DNA of 50,308 nucleotides from CAYLGT01 sp964383465 (GCA_964383465.1 CAYLGT010000006.1:1-50308), one strand, 5' to 3'; shown: positions 32,424 through 41,484, numbered from the stretch's first letter. The notes: generated by a model not told the origin, from the sequence alone. Numbers and translations are program-made.

Positions 32424-33830
32424 ATGAAGACGTATTTCTTTTATGATCTCGAAACAAGCGGTTTTAGTGCTCGAAATGACCGCATCATGCAATTTGCAGG
32501 AATTCGTACCGACATGGACCTGCGTCAGGTTGGTGAGCCGGTAAACGTGCTTGTGAGGGTGAGCGACGACATACTCCCTGACCCGGGCGCAGTTATGGTG
32601 ACAGGTATTACGCCGCAAGCCACACTGGCTGACGGTCTGAGTGAGCCTGAGTTCTGTCGGATGCTTATGAAGGAGATATTTACTCCAGATACGACGATTG
32701 TTGGCTATAACAGCGTGCGGTTCGACGATGAGTTTATCCGTCATACGCTTTGGCGTAATTTCTATGATCCCTATGAGTGGTCGTGGTCGGAAGGACGGTC
32801 ACGGTGGGACATGCTTGATGTCGTACGAATGACAAGGGCGCTTCGACCCGAGGGGCTTGAGTGGCCGGTCGACGACTCGGGAAAGCCGGTTAACAAACTT
32901 GAGTTGCTGGCAGCGGCTAACTCCTTACTACATACCAAAGCGCATGATGCTCTGAGTGATGTCGAGGCGCTGATAGGTGTCGCGCAGCTCATCAAGTCGT
33001 CACAGCCAAAACTCTTTGACTACTTATACGACCTGCGTGACAAGAAAAAGGTTGCGAGTTTTGTGAATCTCGAAAATCCTCAACCGTTCGTATACACCTC
33101 GGGCCGTTACGGCTCTACCTATGACTTTACGTCGGTCGCCTTCCCGATCGCCCCTGGGGTGAAACCTGGCTCCGTGCTCGTGTATGACCTACGACATGAC
33201 CCCAGTCAGCTCTTGGCGGCGAGCCCGACTGCTCTAGCAAGCGTTTTGTTTGCCGACAAGGCTACGCGCGAGAGTGAAAGTTACGTCAGGTTGCCGGTAA
33301 AAGAGCTGAGCTATAACAAGTGTCCAGCAGTTGCGCCACTTGGGGTGCTCGACGAAGCCACCCGCGACCGACTAAGTATCGACATGACGCTCGTCCAGAA
33401 ACACCTTTCGTTACTGAGTTCTAACCCTACTTTTGGAGCTGCGGTGAAGCAAGCGTTTGAAATGCGTGAGCCATATGCGCCAAGTAGTGACGTCGAGGGT
33501 CAGCTCTATGACGGCTTTGTCGACGAAAAAGATAAGCCTCGCATGTCGGCAGTGAGGGCGGCGGATGCGCAGGCACTGGCGGACTTCCACCCTCAATTTA
33601 TCGACGAACGACTGGTCGAGTTACTGTTTCGTTACAAAGCCAGGTCGTTTCCAACCAGCCTGAGCGAAGAAGAGGCTCGACTCTGGGAGACGTACCGTGC
33701 AGAAAAGCTAAATGCACTTCTGCCTGGCTATATGGAGCGATTACAAAAAGTTGCCGCCTCTGGAGGCGACACATATCTACTTGAGGAACTAAAACTCTGG
33801 GCTGAAAGTATCATGCCCGGCGGCGATTAG
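32424..33830 (+). CDS. sbcB: Exodeoxyribonuclease I
   Basis: 468 residues from ATG 32424. DEDDh exonuclease: FYDLETSG (Asp, Glu) at the N-terminus, YNSVRFDDEFIRHTL and HDALSDVEALIGVA with the last His and Asp. The ExoI SH3-like and C-terminal helical domains follow (FVYTSGRYGSTYDFTSVAFP; SLSEEEARLWETYRAEKL). It degrades single-stranded DNA 3'-5' in recombination and mismatch repair. Full E. coli-like length. Its last 4 nt overlap the convergent small membrane gene. Confidence 0.93.
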   Translation: MKTYFFYDLETSGFSARNDRIMQFAGIRTDMDLRQVGEPVNVLVRVSDDILPDPGAVMVTGITPQATLADGLSEPEFCRMLMKEIFTPDTTIVGYNSVRFDDEFIRHTLWRNFYDPYEWSWSEGRSRWDMLDVVRMTRALRPEGLEWPVDDSGKPVNKLELLAAANSLLHTKAHDALSDVEALIGVAQLIKSSQPKLFDYLYDLRDKKKVASFVNLENPQPFVYTSGRYGSTYDFTSVAFPIAPGVKPGSVLVYDLRHDPSQLLAASPTALASVLFADKATRESESYVRLPVKELSYNKCPAVAPLGVLDEATRDRLSIDMTLVQKHLSLLSSNPTFGAAVKQAFEMREPYAPSSDVEGQLYDGFVDEKDKPRMSAVRAADAQALADFHPQFIDERLVELLFRYKARSFPTSLSEEEARLWETYRAEKLNALLPGYMERLQKVAASGGDTYLLEELKLWAESIMPGGD

Positions 33831-34177
33831 ACTGCGCTGCGATAACGTCGGCGAGTCGTTTCAAGCTTTGGAGATTTTCGAACTGTTTTTTTGGCAGTCT
33901 TTGTGACACGTTTGCGGGCGAGTGAGCGCGCAACTTTTTCGTTATGCGCCTGACTACCAATAAACATCGGTTGTCGAGTAAGCCAGCGAAGGACGGTAAA
34001 GAAAAGCAGTGGATAGGCGACGAGCATCAGCCAGGCAGGAATCGTCCAACTCGTTCCTGGTACGATACCCATAACCAACAGGGCAAACAGCGTCGTGATG
34101 AAGTTGGTCGTGACACTGACGAGCACGAGCAACATAACTAAAATCCATACAACCATTCGCTTGTTCATATACTTCAA
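33827..34177 (-). CDS. Small membrane protein with a basic C-terminal tail
   Basis: Not recognised. 116 residues. Two membrane segments at about 9-35 (VVWILVMLLVLVSVTTNFITTLFALLV) and 46-63 (IPAWLMLVAYPLLFFTVL), then a cytosolic tail rich in Lys and Arg (ARKRVTKTAKKTVRKSPKL). Two in-frame starts, ATG 34177 and 34168. It follows the PGPGW gene with 28 nt between and probably shares its transcript. Confidence 0.65.
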   Translation of the reverse strand: MKYMNKRMVVWILVMLLVLVSVTTNFITTLFALLVMGIVPGTSWTIPAWLMLVAYPLLFFTVLRWLTRQPMFIGSQAHNEKVARSLARKRVTKTAKKTVRKSPKLETTRRRYRSAV

Positions 34178-34205
34178 TCATACCATATATATGATAAAAA
34201 ATCAA

Positions 34206-34532
34206 CTATAAAAATGTTTGATAGAACATGTAGACGAGCAACCAAAAGCCACCGAGAAATATCACTAAAAATAAGCCACCTCGAACAGGGTTTGCGCGCA
34301 GCCATTTTCCGACCTCTTCGAACGCGTGAAGAATGGTATCTCTGAGCCGTTCGGCCCAGGCAAATTCACTAGCTAGCACGGCAATTCCAAGTAGGAACGG
34401 AAGCATGCCCCCTGGCCCTGGGAGCCAGCCGATGAGCCCAGAAATCAAAATCAGCAGAGTGCCTACTACCAAAACGATAGGACGGCGAGCTTTTCGCGGC
34501 AATTTGTACCAGTGGTGCTTGAACCGTTGCAT
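34206..34532 (-). CDS. PGPGW-type transmembrane protein
   Basis: 108 residues. Basic N-terminus, then a membrane hairpin containing WLPGPGG (about 37-43) and a second hydrophobic hairpin at the C-terminus (GGLFLVIFLGGFWLLVYMFY). The motif matches the small PGPGW family of unknown function, found mainly in actinobacteria. Divergent from uvrA. Confidence 0.7.
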   Translation of the reverse strand: MQRFKHHWYKLPRKARRPIVLVVGTLLILISGLIGWLPGPGGMLPFLLGIAVLASEFAWAERLRDTILHAFEEVGKWLRANPVRGGLFLVIFLGGFWLLVYMFYQTFL

Positions 34533-34577
34533 AGTCCCAGTATACCTACTAGTGGTGACATGCGGCCAAAAAAAGAG

Positions 34578-34583
34578 TAAACT
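34578..34583 (+). promoter_or_regulatory. -10 of uvrA
   Basis: TAAACT ends 9 nt before ATG 34593; no Shine-Dalgarno sequence other than weak CAGG. Near-leaderless transcript expected. No LexA-type palindrome seen. Confidence 0.35.
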
Positions 34584-34592
34584 AGTCAGGTT

Positions 34593-37403
34593 ATGTCAGA
34601 GGTCATACGTGTTACCGGTGCTCGTGAGCACAACCTAAAAAATATCGACGTGGAGATCCCGCGCGATAAGCTTGTGGTGATTACGGGCCTGAGTGGTTCT
34701 GGTAAATCAAGCCTTGCCTTTGACACTATCTATGCAGAAGGTCAGCGACGATATGTTGAAAGCCTGAGCAGCTACGCGAGGCAATTTCTTGGGCTTATGG
34801 AGAAGCCTGACGTTGATCAGATTGATGGCCTGAGTCCGGCAATCAGCATCGACCAGAAATCGACCAGCCGTAACCCGCGCTCGACCGTAGCGACTGTGAC
34901 GGAAATTTATGATTATTTGCGTCTTTTGTATGCACGCATCGGAGTGCCACACTGTCCGGTTGACGGTACGCCTGTGACACGTCGTACCCACGAAGTAATC
35001 GTTGACGAGATCCTAAAACTTGGCGACAAGTCGCGGCTGATTATTTTGGCGCCGATAGTTAGCGAGAAAAAAGGTGAGTTCGCGCATGTGCCGGAACAGT
35101 ACACTCGCGCCGGGTTTGCTCGTGTGCGCGTCGACGGCATCATCTACGCTCTCGACGAGTTTCCGGAACTGGACAAGAAATTCAAACACAGTATAGAGGT
35201 TGTTGTTGACCGAGTGGTAAACGATGAAGAAAGCCGTGGTAGGATTGCCCAGTCGGTCGAGCAGGCGCTCGAAATTGCTGGTGGAACGGTCATGGTCATG
35301 GACGCTGACAGCAGCGAAGTACACTTGTACTCTCAGCGTTATGCGTGTGCCGATCACCCTGACATCGTCATCCCGGAGCTCGAGCCTCGACTATTTAGTT
35401 TCAACAGTCCGTTCGGTGCCTGCCCTGTTTGTACTGGTCTTGGTAATCGGCTCGAAGTCGACCCAGAGCTGGTGTTCAACCCAAACCTGACTATCGCTGA
35501 GGGCGCCATCCGCCCATATAACCGTGTTAACTCTGACGCTTGGTATATGAAAAAACTTGCCGCTGTGGGTGACGCACATGGGTTTTCGACACACGTCAAA
35601 GTTGGTGAACTTCCCGACGAAGCGCTGCAAAAAATCCTCTATGGTACTGGTAGCCAAAAATACGAAGTACAGCTAGGCACGGGTCGGTATTTCGACACGA
35701 CCTATGAAGGTGTGATTCCGAATTTGGAGCGCCGTCACAAAGAAACTGACAGTGAATTTATGCGACGCGACATAGAGCGATTTATGCGCGAACGTCCGTG
35801 TCATGCCTGTAAAGGTAAGCGTCTTAAACCAGAAGTTCTGGCAGTCACGGTTCACGGACTCAACATCATGGACGTCTGCGACATGAGTGTCGAAGAAAGC
35901 CTGAAGCTATTTCGGGATACATTTGAGCTCGATGAACGCGAACAAACGATTGCACGTCAGATTTTCAAAGAGATCCTCGCTCGACTCGGTTTCATGAACG
36001 ACGTTGGGCTTAGTTACTTGGAGCTTGGACGTGCCGCCAACACGCTTTCCGGTGGAGAAGCGCAGCGTATTCGTCTTGCGACTCAAATTGGCTCGGGCCT
36101 GCAAGGAGTTTTGTATGTGCTCGATGAGCCATCGATCGGGCTTCATCAGCGAGACAATGATCGTCTTATAAAAACCCTCAAGCACCTCCGCGATCTTGGT
36201 AATACCGTACTTGTAGTTGAGCACGACGAAGATACGATCCGTGAAGCTGATTATCTTCTCGATATAGGCCCTGGCGCAGGTGTACATGGGGGTGAAGTTT
36301 GTGCAGCGGGTACCCCGGAAGAAGTGGCAAAAAATGACTCAAGCATTACTGGACGTTATCTGAGTGGAAAAGAAAAAATTGACACTCCGAAGAAACGTCG
36401 CACGGGTAACGGCAGGGTTTTGACCATCAAAAACGCGCGAGAGCACAACTTGAAAAACGTGACTGTTGATTTACCGCTAGGACTCCTCACGGTAGTCAGT
36501 GGGGTAAGTGGTTCTGGAAAAAGCACGCTCATCAATGACATCCTCGCCAAAGAACTGGCGGCGCGCCTTCACCGAGCACAGGATGTAGCTGGTAGTCACG
36601 ACGATATCGAGGGGATCGGTCTGCTCGACAAAGTCATCGTCATCGATCAATCGGCAATCGGACGTACGCCTCGCTCAAATCCAGCGACCTACACCGGTGT
36701 GTTTACACCAATTCGCGAGTTGTTTGCGAGTACACCAGAAGCAGAAATACGTGGCTATAAAGCCGGACGGTTTAGTTTCAACGTCAAAGGTGGGCGCTGC
36801 GAAAACTGTCAGGGTGATGGTGTGATCAAAATTGAAATGCACTTCCTCCCAGACGTGTATGTGCAGTGTGAAGTCTGTAAAGGCAAGCGATATAACCGCG
36901 AAGCACTTGAAATCACCTACAAAGGCAAAACAATTTCCGACGTGCTCGAAATGACAGTAGAGCAAGCTGCAGAATTCTTTGAGAATTTGCCAGCCATCAA
37001 ACGAAAGATGGATACCCTCGTGGAAGTCGGCCTTGGCTATATACGACTTGGCCAACCAGCAACGACATTTAGCGGTGGTGAAGCGCAGCGTATCAAACTC
37101 GCCACAGAGCTTTCACGACGTGCGACGGGCAAGACTCTTTACATCCTCGATGAACCGACAACTGGCCTACACAGCGCTGACGTTAAGAAGCTGCTTCATG
37201 TACTTCAGGCGCTCGTTGAAACTGGTAACAGTATGGTGATTATCGAACATAATCTCGACGTCATAAAATCTGCCGATCACATCATCGACATGGGTCCAGA
37301 AGGTGGAGCTGCTGGAGGGCAGGTAGTTGCCGAAGGCACACCGGAACAGATAGCGAAGCAGAACTCGAGTTATACAGGCAAATACCTTAAGCCACTTCTC
37401 TGA
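34593..37403 (+). CDS. uvrA: Excinuclease ABC subunit A
   Basis: 936 residues, full length. Two ABC ATPase modules: Walker A GLSGSGKSSLAFDT near residue 31 and GVSGSGKSTLIND near 640, signatures NTLSGGEAQRIRLA and TTFSGGEAQRIKLA, Walker B LYVLDEPSIGLH and LYILDEPTTGLH. Zinc sites are CPVCTGLG with its CHACKGKRL partner and CENCQGDGVIKI with CEVCKGKRY. It scans DNA for bulky damage. uvrC is at 46045, uvrB outside the window. Confidence 0.98.
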   Translation: MSEVIRVTGAREHNLKNIDVEIPRDKLVVITGLSGSGKSSLAFDTIYAEGQRRYVESLSSYARQFLGLMEKPDVDQIDGLSPAISIDQKSTSRNPRSTVATVTEIYDYLRLLYARIGVPHCPVDGTPVTRRTHEVIVDEILKLGDKSRLIILAPIVSEKKGEFAHVPEQYTRAGFARVRVDGIIYALDEFPELDKKFKHSIEVVVDRVVNDEESRGRIAQSVEQALEIAGGTVMVMDADSSEVHLYSQRYACADHPDIVIPELEPRLFSFNSPFGACPVCTGLGNRLEVDPELVFNPNLTIAEGAIRPYNRVNSDAWYMKKLAAVGDAHGFSTHVKVGELPDEALQKILYGTGSQKYEVQLGTGRYFDTTYEGVIPNLERRHKETDSEFMRRDIERFMRERPCHACKGKRLKPEVLAVTVHGLNIMDVCDMSVEESLKLFRDTFELDEREQTIARQIFKEILARLGFMNDVGLSYLELGRAANTLSGGEAQRIRLATQIGSGLQGVLYVLDEPSIGLHQRDNDRLIKTLKHLRDLGNTVLVVEHDEDTIREADYLLDIGPGAGVHGGEVCAAGTPEEVAKNDSSITGRYLSGKEKIDTPKKRRTGNGRVLTIKNAREHNLKNVTVDLPLGLLTVVSGVSGSGKSTLINDILAKELAARLHRAQDVAGSHDDIEGIGLLDKVIVIDQSAIGRTPRSNPATYTGVFTPIRELFASTPEAEIRGYKAGRFSFNVKGGRCENCQGDGVIKIEMHFLPDVYVQCEVCKGKRYNREALEITYKGKTISDVLEMTVEQAAEFFENLPAIKRKMDTLVEVGLGYIRLGQPATTFSGGEAQRIKLATELSRRATGKTLYILDEPTTGLHSADVKKLLHVLQALVETGNSMVIIEHNLDVIKSADHIIDMGPEGGAAGGQVVAEGTPEQIAKQNSSYTGKYLKPLL

Positions 37404-37407
37404 TCAA

Positions 37408-37436
37408 TTGACTTATATAGTATAAAGTTATAAAAT
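37408..37436 (+). promoter_or_regulatory. Promoter of the 37.5 kb basic protein
   Basis: TTGACT (37408-37413), 17 nt spacer, TAAAAT (37431-37436), starting 5 nt after the uvrA stop. Transcript start about 37443. Confidence 0.7.
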
Positions 37437-37467
37437 ATGTGCAGTTCACTAGCCCTGAGGAGGTACC

Positions 37468-37494
37468 ATGAACTACGCCATGCTTTTTCCGTAA
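37468..37494 (+). CDS. Possible leader peptide MNYAMLFP
   Basis: Eight codons with a strong Shine-Dalgarno GAGGAGG and 4-5 nt spacing. The TAA is followed at once by a 7-bp hairpin GTTGCCA-CCG-TGGCAAC (37496-37512), then the main gene's GGAGGG. The order uORF, hairpin, gene is that of translation-coupled or attenuation leaders. No evidence of translation beyond the signals. Confidence 0.35.
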   Translation: MNYAMLFP

Positions 37495-37526
37495 GGTTGC
37501 CACCGTGGCAACTCGGAGGGAGAGTC

Positions 37527-37808
37527 ATGAGCAAGACCGACAACACCAGGCCGTACAAGGTGCAGCTGCGTGACGTTCCGGCGGGTGGGTACTACCGTCT
37601 TCACCGTCGGTACGACATCTCGCTGGTGATCGGAGGCCAGAACTACTTGGGTGGAGCTCACCGTATCGAGCGGAAGTTCCGTCGCAGGAAGTTTCGTCAG
37701 CGAGAGCGGCTGTCGCTGCAGCGAGTCAAGTCCCTCGGTTTCACCGAGGAGTACGACTTCCTGCCGCGGCGCGAAGACCGTCGCACCGTGTACTACGACC
37801 TGGACTAG
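37527..37808 (+). CDS. Small, very basic hypothetical protein
   Basis: Not recognised. 93 residues; ATG 37527 is fixed by GGAGGGAG. RHIERKFRRRKFRQRERLSL-like middle part (about 48-65) is rich in Arg and Lys, so nucleic acid binding is possible. No Cys, signal peptide or membrane segment. All five Lys codons I read are AAG, unlike uvrA or rplY around it. It forms a single-gene transcript with its own promoter, a leader ORF and a terminator. Confidence 0.6.
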   Translation: MSKTDNTRPYKVQLRDVPAGGYYRLHRRYDISLVIGGQNYLGGAHRIERKFRRRKFRQRERLSLQRVKSLGFTEEYDFLPRREDRRTVYYDLD

Positions 37809-37814
37809 GTCCAT

Positions 37815-37851
37815 GCCCCGCATCGATTTCGGTGCGGGGCGCTTTCTTTTT
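37815..37851 (+). terminator. Terminator after the basic protein
   Basis: GCCCCGCA (37815-37822) pairs with TGCGGGGC (37833-37840), followed by GCTTTCTTTTT. Confidence 0.9.
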
Positions 37852-37855
37852 CGGC

Positions 37856-38524
37856 TTACAGTTTTTTGCGACGACCAAAAACAACAGCAAGTTGACGCTT
37901 GGTCGCTTCCCAGAGTCGTGTGCGATTTTCTGGTTCTTTGAGGGCGTGATAGATCATTGGGCTTATAGAGAGGGCGATGATCGTAAGTGCTGCCACCTCG
38001 ACATTTACGCCCATTTTTTGTAGCGCATCTCCCGCATAGAAGCCGAGATAGGTAAAACCAAATGTCCAGACGAACGTTCCGAGTAGGTTGAATGGTATGA
38101 AGAGTCGGTAGGGCATTTTGCTAACACCCGCGACGATTGGCGCGAACGTACGGACAATTGGCACGAACACCGCGAGCACTATAGTGAGCGACCCATATTT
38201 TTTATAGAAATTTTCAGCTGCGACAAGCCGTTCTCTTTTGAAGAGACGAGTATTTTCGCGTTCGAAAAGTCGACGGCCTACTTTGCGGCCAAACACGTAA
38301 CCAGTGCTCTCCCCCAGGACTGCCGCTGCCCATAGTAAAAACACAAACGTGTGGATGTTTATGTCAAAGTAACCTTGTTGCACCAAAAAACCCGACGTAA
38401 ACAACAAACTGTCGCCCGGAAAGAAAAAGCCGATCAACAGTCCCGACTCAGCATAAATCACCGCCAGCACTGCAAACGGGCCAAACTGTGTGATGAAATG
38501 AAGCAGTGCTTCCATTGGCATCAT
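37856..38524 (-). CDS. DedA-family membrane protein
   Basis: About 222 residues from ATG 38524; ATG 38515 is also possible. Several membrane segments. Family blocks: VIYAESGLLIGFFFPGDSLL and FVPIVRTFAPIVAGVSKM with the conserved Arg. DedA proteins move lipids (undecaprenyl phosphate or phospholipids) across the membrane or support proton-motive force. The basic tail ENRTRLWEATKRQ is cytosolic. An extended -10 (TGCTATAAT on the minus strand, 38523-38528) overlaps the upstream start codons, so the leaderless start MEALLHF at 38515 may be the real one. Confidence 0.85.
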   Translation of the reverse strand: MMPMEALLHFITQFGPFAVLAVIYAESGLLIGFFFPGDSLLFTSGFLVQQGYFDINIHTFVFLLWAAAVLGESTGYVFGRKVGRRLFERENTRLFKRERLVAAENFYKKYGSLTIVLAVFVPIVRTFAPIVAGVSKMPYRLFIPFNLLGTFVWTFGFTYLGFYAGDALQKMGVNVEVAALTIIALSISPMIYHALKEPENRTRLWEATKRQLAVVFGRRKKL

Positions 38525-38553
38525 TATAGCATGGCGTCCATCTGTAAAATGTG

Positions 38554-38559
38554 CTATAA
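38554..38559 (+). promoter_or_regulatory. -10 of rplY
   Basis: TGCTATAAT, an extended -10. It gives a leader of about 42 nt with a GGGGAGAG Shine-Dalgarno before ATG 38608. Confidence 0.55.
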
Positions 38560-38607
38560 TCATCTAGTTATCAACGTTTCCGAAAAAGTATCCGAAAGGG
38601 GAGAGAG

Positions 38608-39318
38608 ATGGGAGACAAAATCACACTCAAGTTAGCCGTACGCGAAGTGCACGGCAAAAAAGTAGCAAAACTACGTAAAGAAAGCCTCGTACCTGGGGTT
38701 GTCTATGGTCCTGGTATGGAACCAGTTTCGGTGCAGGTCGACTACAACACAGTCGCCAAAGCTTACAAAGCTGCCGGTACGCACACGCCGATTCACATCG
38801 ACATCGACGGTAAAAAGCGTATCGCCATGATCAAAGAGGCCGAAGTTGACCCAACCAAAAACGCACTTCGCCATATATCATTTCACGCCGTAAAAGCCAG
38901 CGATCCTGTGGTTGCTGAAGTCCCAGTTCGCTTGGTTGGTGAAGGTGAGTCAGAAGCCGAAAAAGCTGGACTTATCGTCTTGCAGAACATCGACAAGATC
39001 GAAGTCAAAGCACTTCCTATGAACCTGCCTGAAGCCGTTGAAGTATCGATCGTTCACCTGAAAGAAGCTGGTGAAAAAGTTACCCTTGGTGACGCGAAGC
39101 TTCCTGAAGGCGTAGAATTCGTCGAGCATGACAGCGGACACCAGGACGACGATGAAGAAGAAAAGCAGACAATTGCTGACACTATGGTGGCAAGCGTTTG
39201 GGAGCCAGCAGCCCTGCAGGCTCAGAACGAAGCAGCCGCTGGTGATGCTACTGAGGAAACTGAAGTTGCTGCCGAAAACGGCGAAGCTCCAGCTGAAGAA
39301 GCAACAAAAGAAGACTAA
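38608..39318 (+). CDS. rplY: 50S ribosomal protein L25/general stress protein Ctc
   Basis: 236 residues, the long CTC/TL5 form. The N-terminal L25 domain (LKLAVREVHGKKVAKLRKESLVPGVVYG) binds 5S rRNA; a second beta domain follows from about residue 95 (EVPVRLVGEGESEAEKAG). The last 45 residues are very acidic and Ala/Glu rich. Strong Shine-Dalgarno GGGGAGAG. It is a single-gene unit ending in a long terminator. Confidence 0.93.
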   Translation: MGDKITLKLAVREVHGKKVAKLRKESLVPGVVYGPGMEPVSVQVDYNTVAKAYKAAGTHTPIHIDIDGKKRIAMIKEAEVDPTKNALRHISFHAVKASDPVVAEVPVRLVGEGESEAEKAGLIVLQNIDKIEVKALPMNLPEAVEVSIVHLKEAGEKVTLGDAKLPEGVEFVEHDSGHQDDDEEEKQTIADTMVASVWEPAALQAQNEAAAGDATEETEVAAENGEAPAEEATKED

Positions 39319-39333
39319 ACACACTACTAGAAC

Positions 39334-39371
39334 TTACAAAACGGAGTAGTGGTTGCTACTCCGTTTTGTAA
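39334..39371 (+). terminator. Terminator after rplY
   Basis: TTACAAAACGGAGTAG (39334-39349) pairs perfectly over 16 bp with 39356-39371. The 3' arm itself contains the TTTTG run. Confidence 0.85.
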
Positions 39372-39392
39372 TTAGAACAGGGAGAACATGAA

Positions 39393-39686
39393 ATGCACGT
39401 CAAAGAATTACAAGCAAAAGTTCGAAAAGACTGGGATGAAAACAGCGCCCTTCAGCCGACTTCCGAGCAAAAACTATTGTTCGTCATAGAAGAGCTGGGT
39501 GAAGTAGCGGAAGCGATTCGAAAACAAACAAAGAGTGTTGACTACAAAGTGGATGACGGAAAACTGGGATCTGAATTTGCTGATCTCATCATTTCCGTTG
39601 TGACACTCGCAAATGAGTACGATGTCGACCTCGAAAAAGAGATCGATGGGTTTTGGGAAAAACTAGCAGGACGTCGGACGGCCTGA
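39393..39686 (+). CDS. MazG-like nucleotide pyrophosphohydrolase
   Basis: 97 residues, a single all-alpha NTP-PPase domain. FVIEELGEVAEAIRK gives the ExxE pair and SEFADLIISVVTLANEYDVD the downstream ExxD-type pair that bind magnesium. Enzymes of this type clear aberrant (d)NTPs. It is the short MazG-like or RS21-C6 form and not full MazG. Shine-Dalgarno GGGAG about 8 nt upstream. Confidence 0.8.
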   Translation: MHVKELQAKVRKDWDENSALQPTSEQKLLFVIEELGEVAEAIRKQTKSVDYKVDDGKLGSEFADLIISVVTLANEYDVDLEKEIDGFWEKLAGRRTA

Positions 39687-39723
39687 ACGGCCCATAGAGG
39701 TTCATACGTGGCCGTCTATAGGA

Positions 39724-39729
39724 TATAAT
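39724..39729 (+). promoter_or_regulatory. -10 of trhO
   Basis: Consensus TATAAT ending 8 nt before ATG 39738, with no Shine-Dalgarno between; leaderless expression expected. Confidence 0.55.
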
Positions 39730-39737
39730 GTCTCGAG

Positions 39738-40640
39738 ATGCAAAAGATTCTGCTCTACTACAAGTTCACACCGCTTTCTGACCCGGAGGCAGTGAAGTTA
39801 TGGCAAAAAACACTATGCGATGGGTTGAATCTGCGTGGTCGGATCTTGGTGAGTCGTCACGGGATCAACGGCACTGTCGGCGGAGACATAGAGGATCTCA
39901 AAGCCTACGTAAAAGCAACAAAGAACTACCCTGGGTTCAAAGACATCGTATGGAAGTGGTCTGACGGCTCTCGCGAAGACTTTCCACGCATGAGTGTCAA
40001 GCATCGGCGAGAGCTCGTTGGCTTCAAGAACAGCGACGACGAATTTGACGTCAACGGTGACGGCGTGATAGGTGGTGGCAAGCACCTCAAGCCCGAACAG
40101 GTTCATGAAATGGTCGAAAAGTATGGCGACGATGTAGTGTTTTTCGATGGACGCAACGCGCACGAGGCGAAAATCGGCAAGTTCAAAAACGCCGTCGTCC
40201 CAGACACGCGAACTTCTCGAGACTTCATAGCTGAACTCGAGAGTGATAAGTATGATGACATCAAAGACAAGAAAGTCATAAGCTACTGTACAGGTGGAAT
40301 CCGCTGTGAAGTGATAAGCGCCATGATGAAAAAACGCGGCTTCAAAGAGGTCTACCAGATCGATGGCGGCATCGTAAAGTATGGCGAAAAGTATGGCGAT
40401 GACGGGCTATGGGAAGGGAGTTTGCGAGTGTTCGACAACCGTATGACGGTAAACTTCTCAGACCATGCGAAAGTTATCGGTGAGTGTACCCACTGTGGCG
40501 GCAAAACCAGCAACTTTGAAAACTGTGCCTATGATCAGTGTAACGATCTCGTCCTGATATGTGAGGACTGTAAACAGAACCCGGAGCTCCTGTTTCATAC
40601 CGACGTCTGCCGACAAGCAGCCCAAAAGGTCGTCGCATAG
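39738..40640 (+). CDS. trhO: tRNA uridine(34) hydroxylase TrhO (rhodanese-like)
   Basis: 300 residues. N-terminal acylphosphatase-like part (LLYYKFTPLSDPEAVKLWQ, GRILVSRHGINGTVGG), rhodanese domain with VISYCTGGIRCE carrying the catalytic Cys, then a Cys-rich C-terminus (CTHCGG, CEDCKQNPELLFHTDVC). TrhO family members hydroxylate U34 of some tRNAs with oxygen. An inserted segment around residue 105-120 (DEFDVNGDGVIGGGKHL) has an EF-hand-like Asp pattern and is unusual. Confidence 0.88.
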   Translation: MQKILLYYKFTPLSDPEAVKLWQKTLCDGLNLRGRILVSRHGINGTVGGDIEDLKAYVKATKNYPGFKDIVWKWSDGSREDFPRMSVKHRRELVGFKNSDDEFDVNGDGVIGGGKHLKPEQVHEMVEKYGDDVVFFDGRNAHEAKIGKFKNAVVPDTRTSRDFIAELESDKYDDIKDKKVISYCTGGIRCEVISAMMKKRGFKEVYQIDGGIVKYGEKYGDDGLWEGSLRVFDNRMTVNFSDHAKVIGECTHCGGKTSNFENCAYDQCNDLVLICEDCKQNPELLFHTDVCRQAAQKVVA

Positions 40641-40712
40641 AAACATGACCATTGCGCTTCAACTTCGGGTGTATACTGATTATTATCACTTTATATAGAT
40701 CAGGAGATCGAA

Positions 40713-41132
40713 GTGGCAACACCAGAGAACAAGACGCAGCCTACTGAAGCAGCCCCAGGGGATTTTCTCGCCACGCTCGATGACGCACGGAAAGATGATG
40801 GATTGCGGCTCATGCGCATCATGCATGAAGTGACCGGTGAACCCGCGACCATGTGGGGACCGAGTATGATCGGTTTCGGAAGCTATCACTATCGGTACGA
40901 GTCAGGCCGTGAAGGAGACTCACTCAAAGTCGGTTTTTCACCTCGAAAAGCCGCGATTGTTTTATATGGACTTGTTTTTTACGATGAGAACGAAGTGAAC
41001 AATCAGTTGCTTGATACACTCGGCCCCGTCAAAAGAGGCAAGGGCTGTCTGTATATAAAGAAGCTCGCCGATGTAGACGAACAGGTACTTCGGACGATGA
41101 TCGCAAACGCATATAACAAAGACAAAGGATAA
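40713..41132 (+). CDS. DUF1801 (YdhG-like) domain protein
   Basis: 139 residues from GTG 40713, preceded by AGGAG. The DUF1801 fold is seen in DDGLRLMRIMHEVTGEPATMWGPSMIGFGSYHYRYESG and KVGFSPRKAAIVLYG. Function not settled. It starts a run of five genes with short gaps (2-11 nt), probably one operon. Confidence 0.75.
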   Translation: MATPENKTQPTEAAPGDFLATLDDARKDDGLRLMRIMHEVTGEPATMWGPSMIGFGSYHYRYESGREGDSLKVGFSPRKAAIVLYGLVFYDENEVNNQLLDTLGPVKRGKGCLYIKKLADVDEQVLRTMIANAYNKDKG

Positions 41133-41134
41133 CT

Positions 41135-41473
41135 ATGACTGTCGATGACTATATAAATGGGTTTAGTGGCGACATGAAGGAGCGGCTCGTTCAAATGCGT
41201 GCGCTGGTTCGACATGTGGCACCAGACGCAGATGAGGCGCTTAGTTATGGACTCGTAGGCTACAAGCTGGGCGGCAAACCGCTCGTTTACTTCGGGGCGT
41301 TTCCCAAACACACTGGGTTTTACGCGACACCAAACGGTCACGAAGCATTCAAGAAACAATTCGAGCCCTACAAGCAGGGCAAAGGCTCGGTACAATTCCC
41401 GCACAATCAACCGTTGCCTGTGTCACTCATCAAAGATGTTGTTCGGTTTCGCGTAGAGCAATGTAAAAAGTAA
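41135..41473 (+). CDS. DUF1801 protein, second copy
   Basis: 112 residues. ALSYGLVGYKLGGKPLVYFGAFPKHTGFYATP is typical of YdhG/YdeI-like DUF1801 proteins, some of which resemble the iron chaperone Fra. It begins 3 nt after the first DUF1801 gene. Confidence 0.75.
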   Translation: MTVDDYINGFSGDMKERLVQMRALVRHVAPDADEALSYGLVGYKLGGKPLVYFGAFPKHTGFYATPNGHEAFKKQFEPYKQGKGSVQFPHNQPLPVSLIKDVVRFRVEQCKK

Positions 41474-41484
41474 GGAGAAAGACA

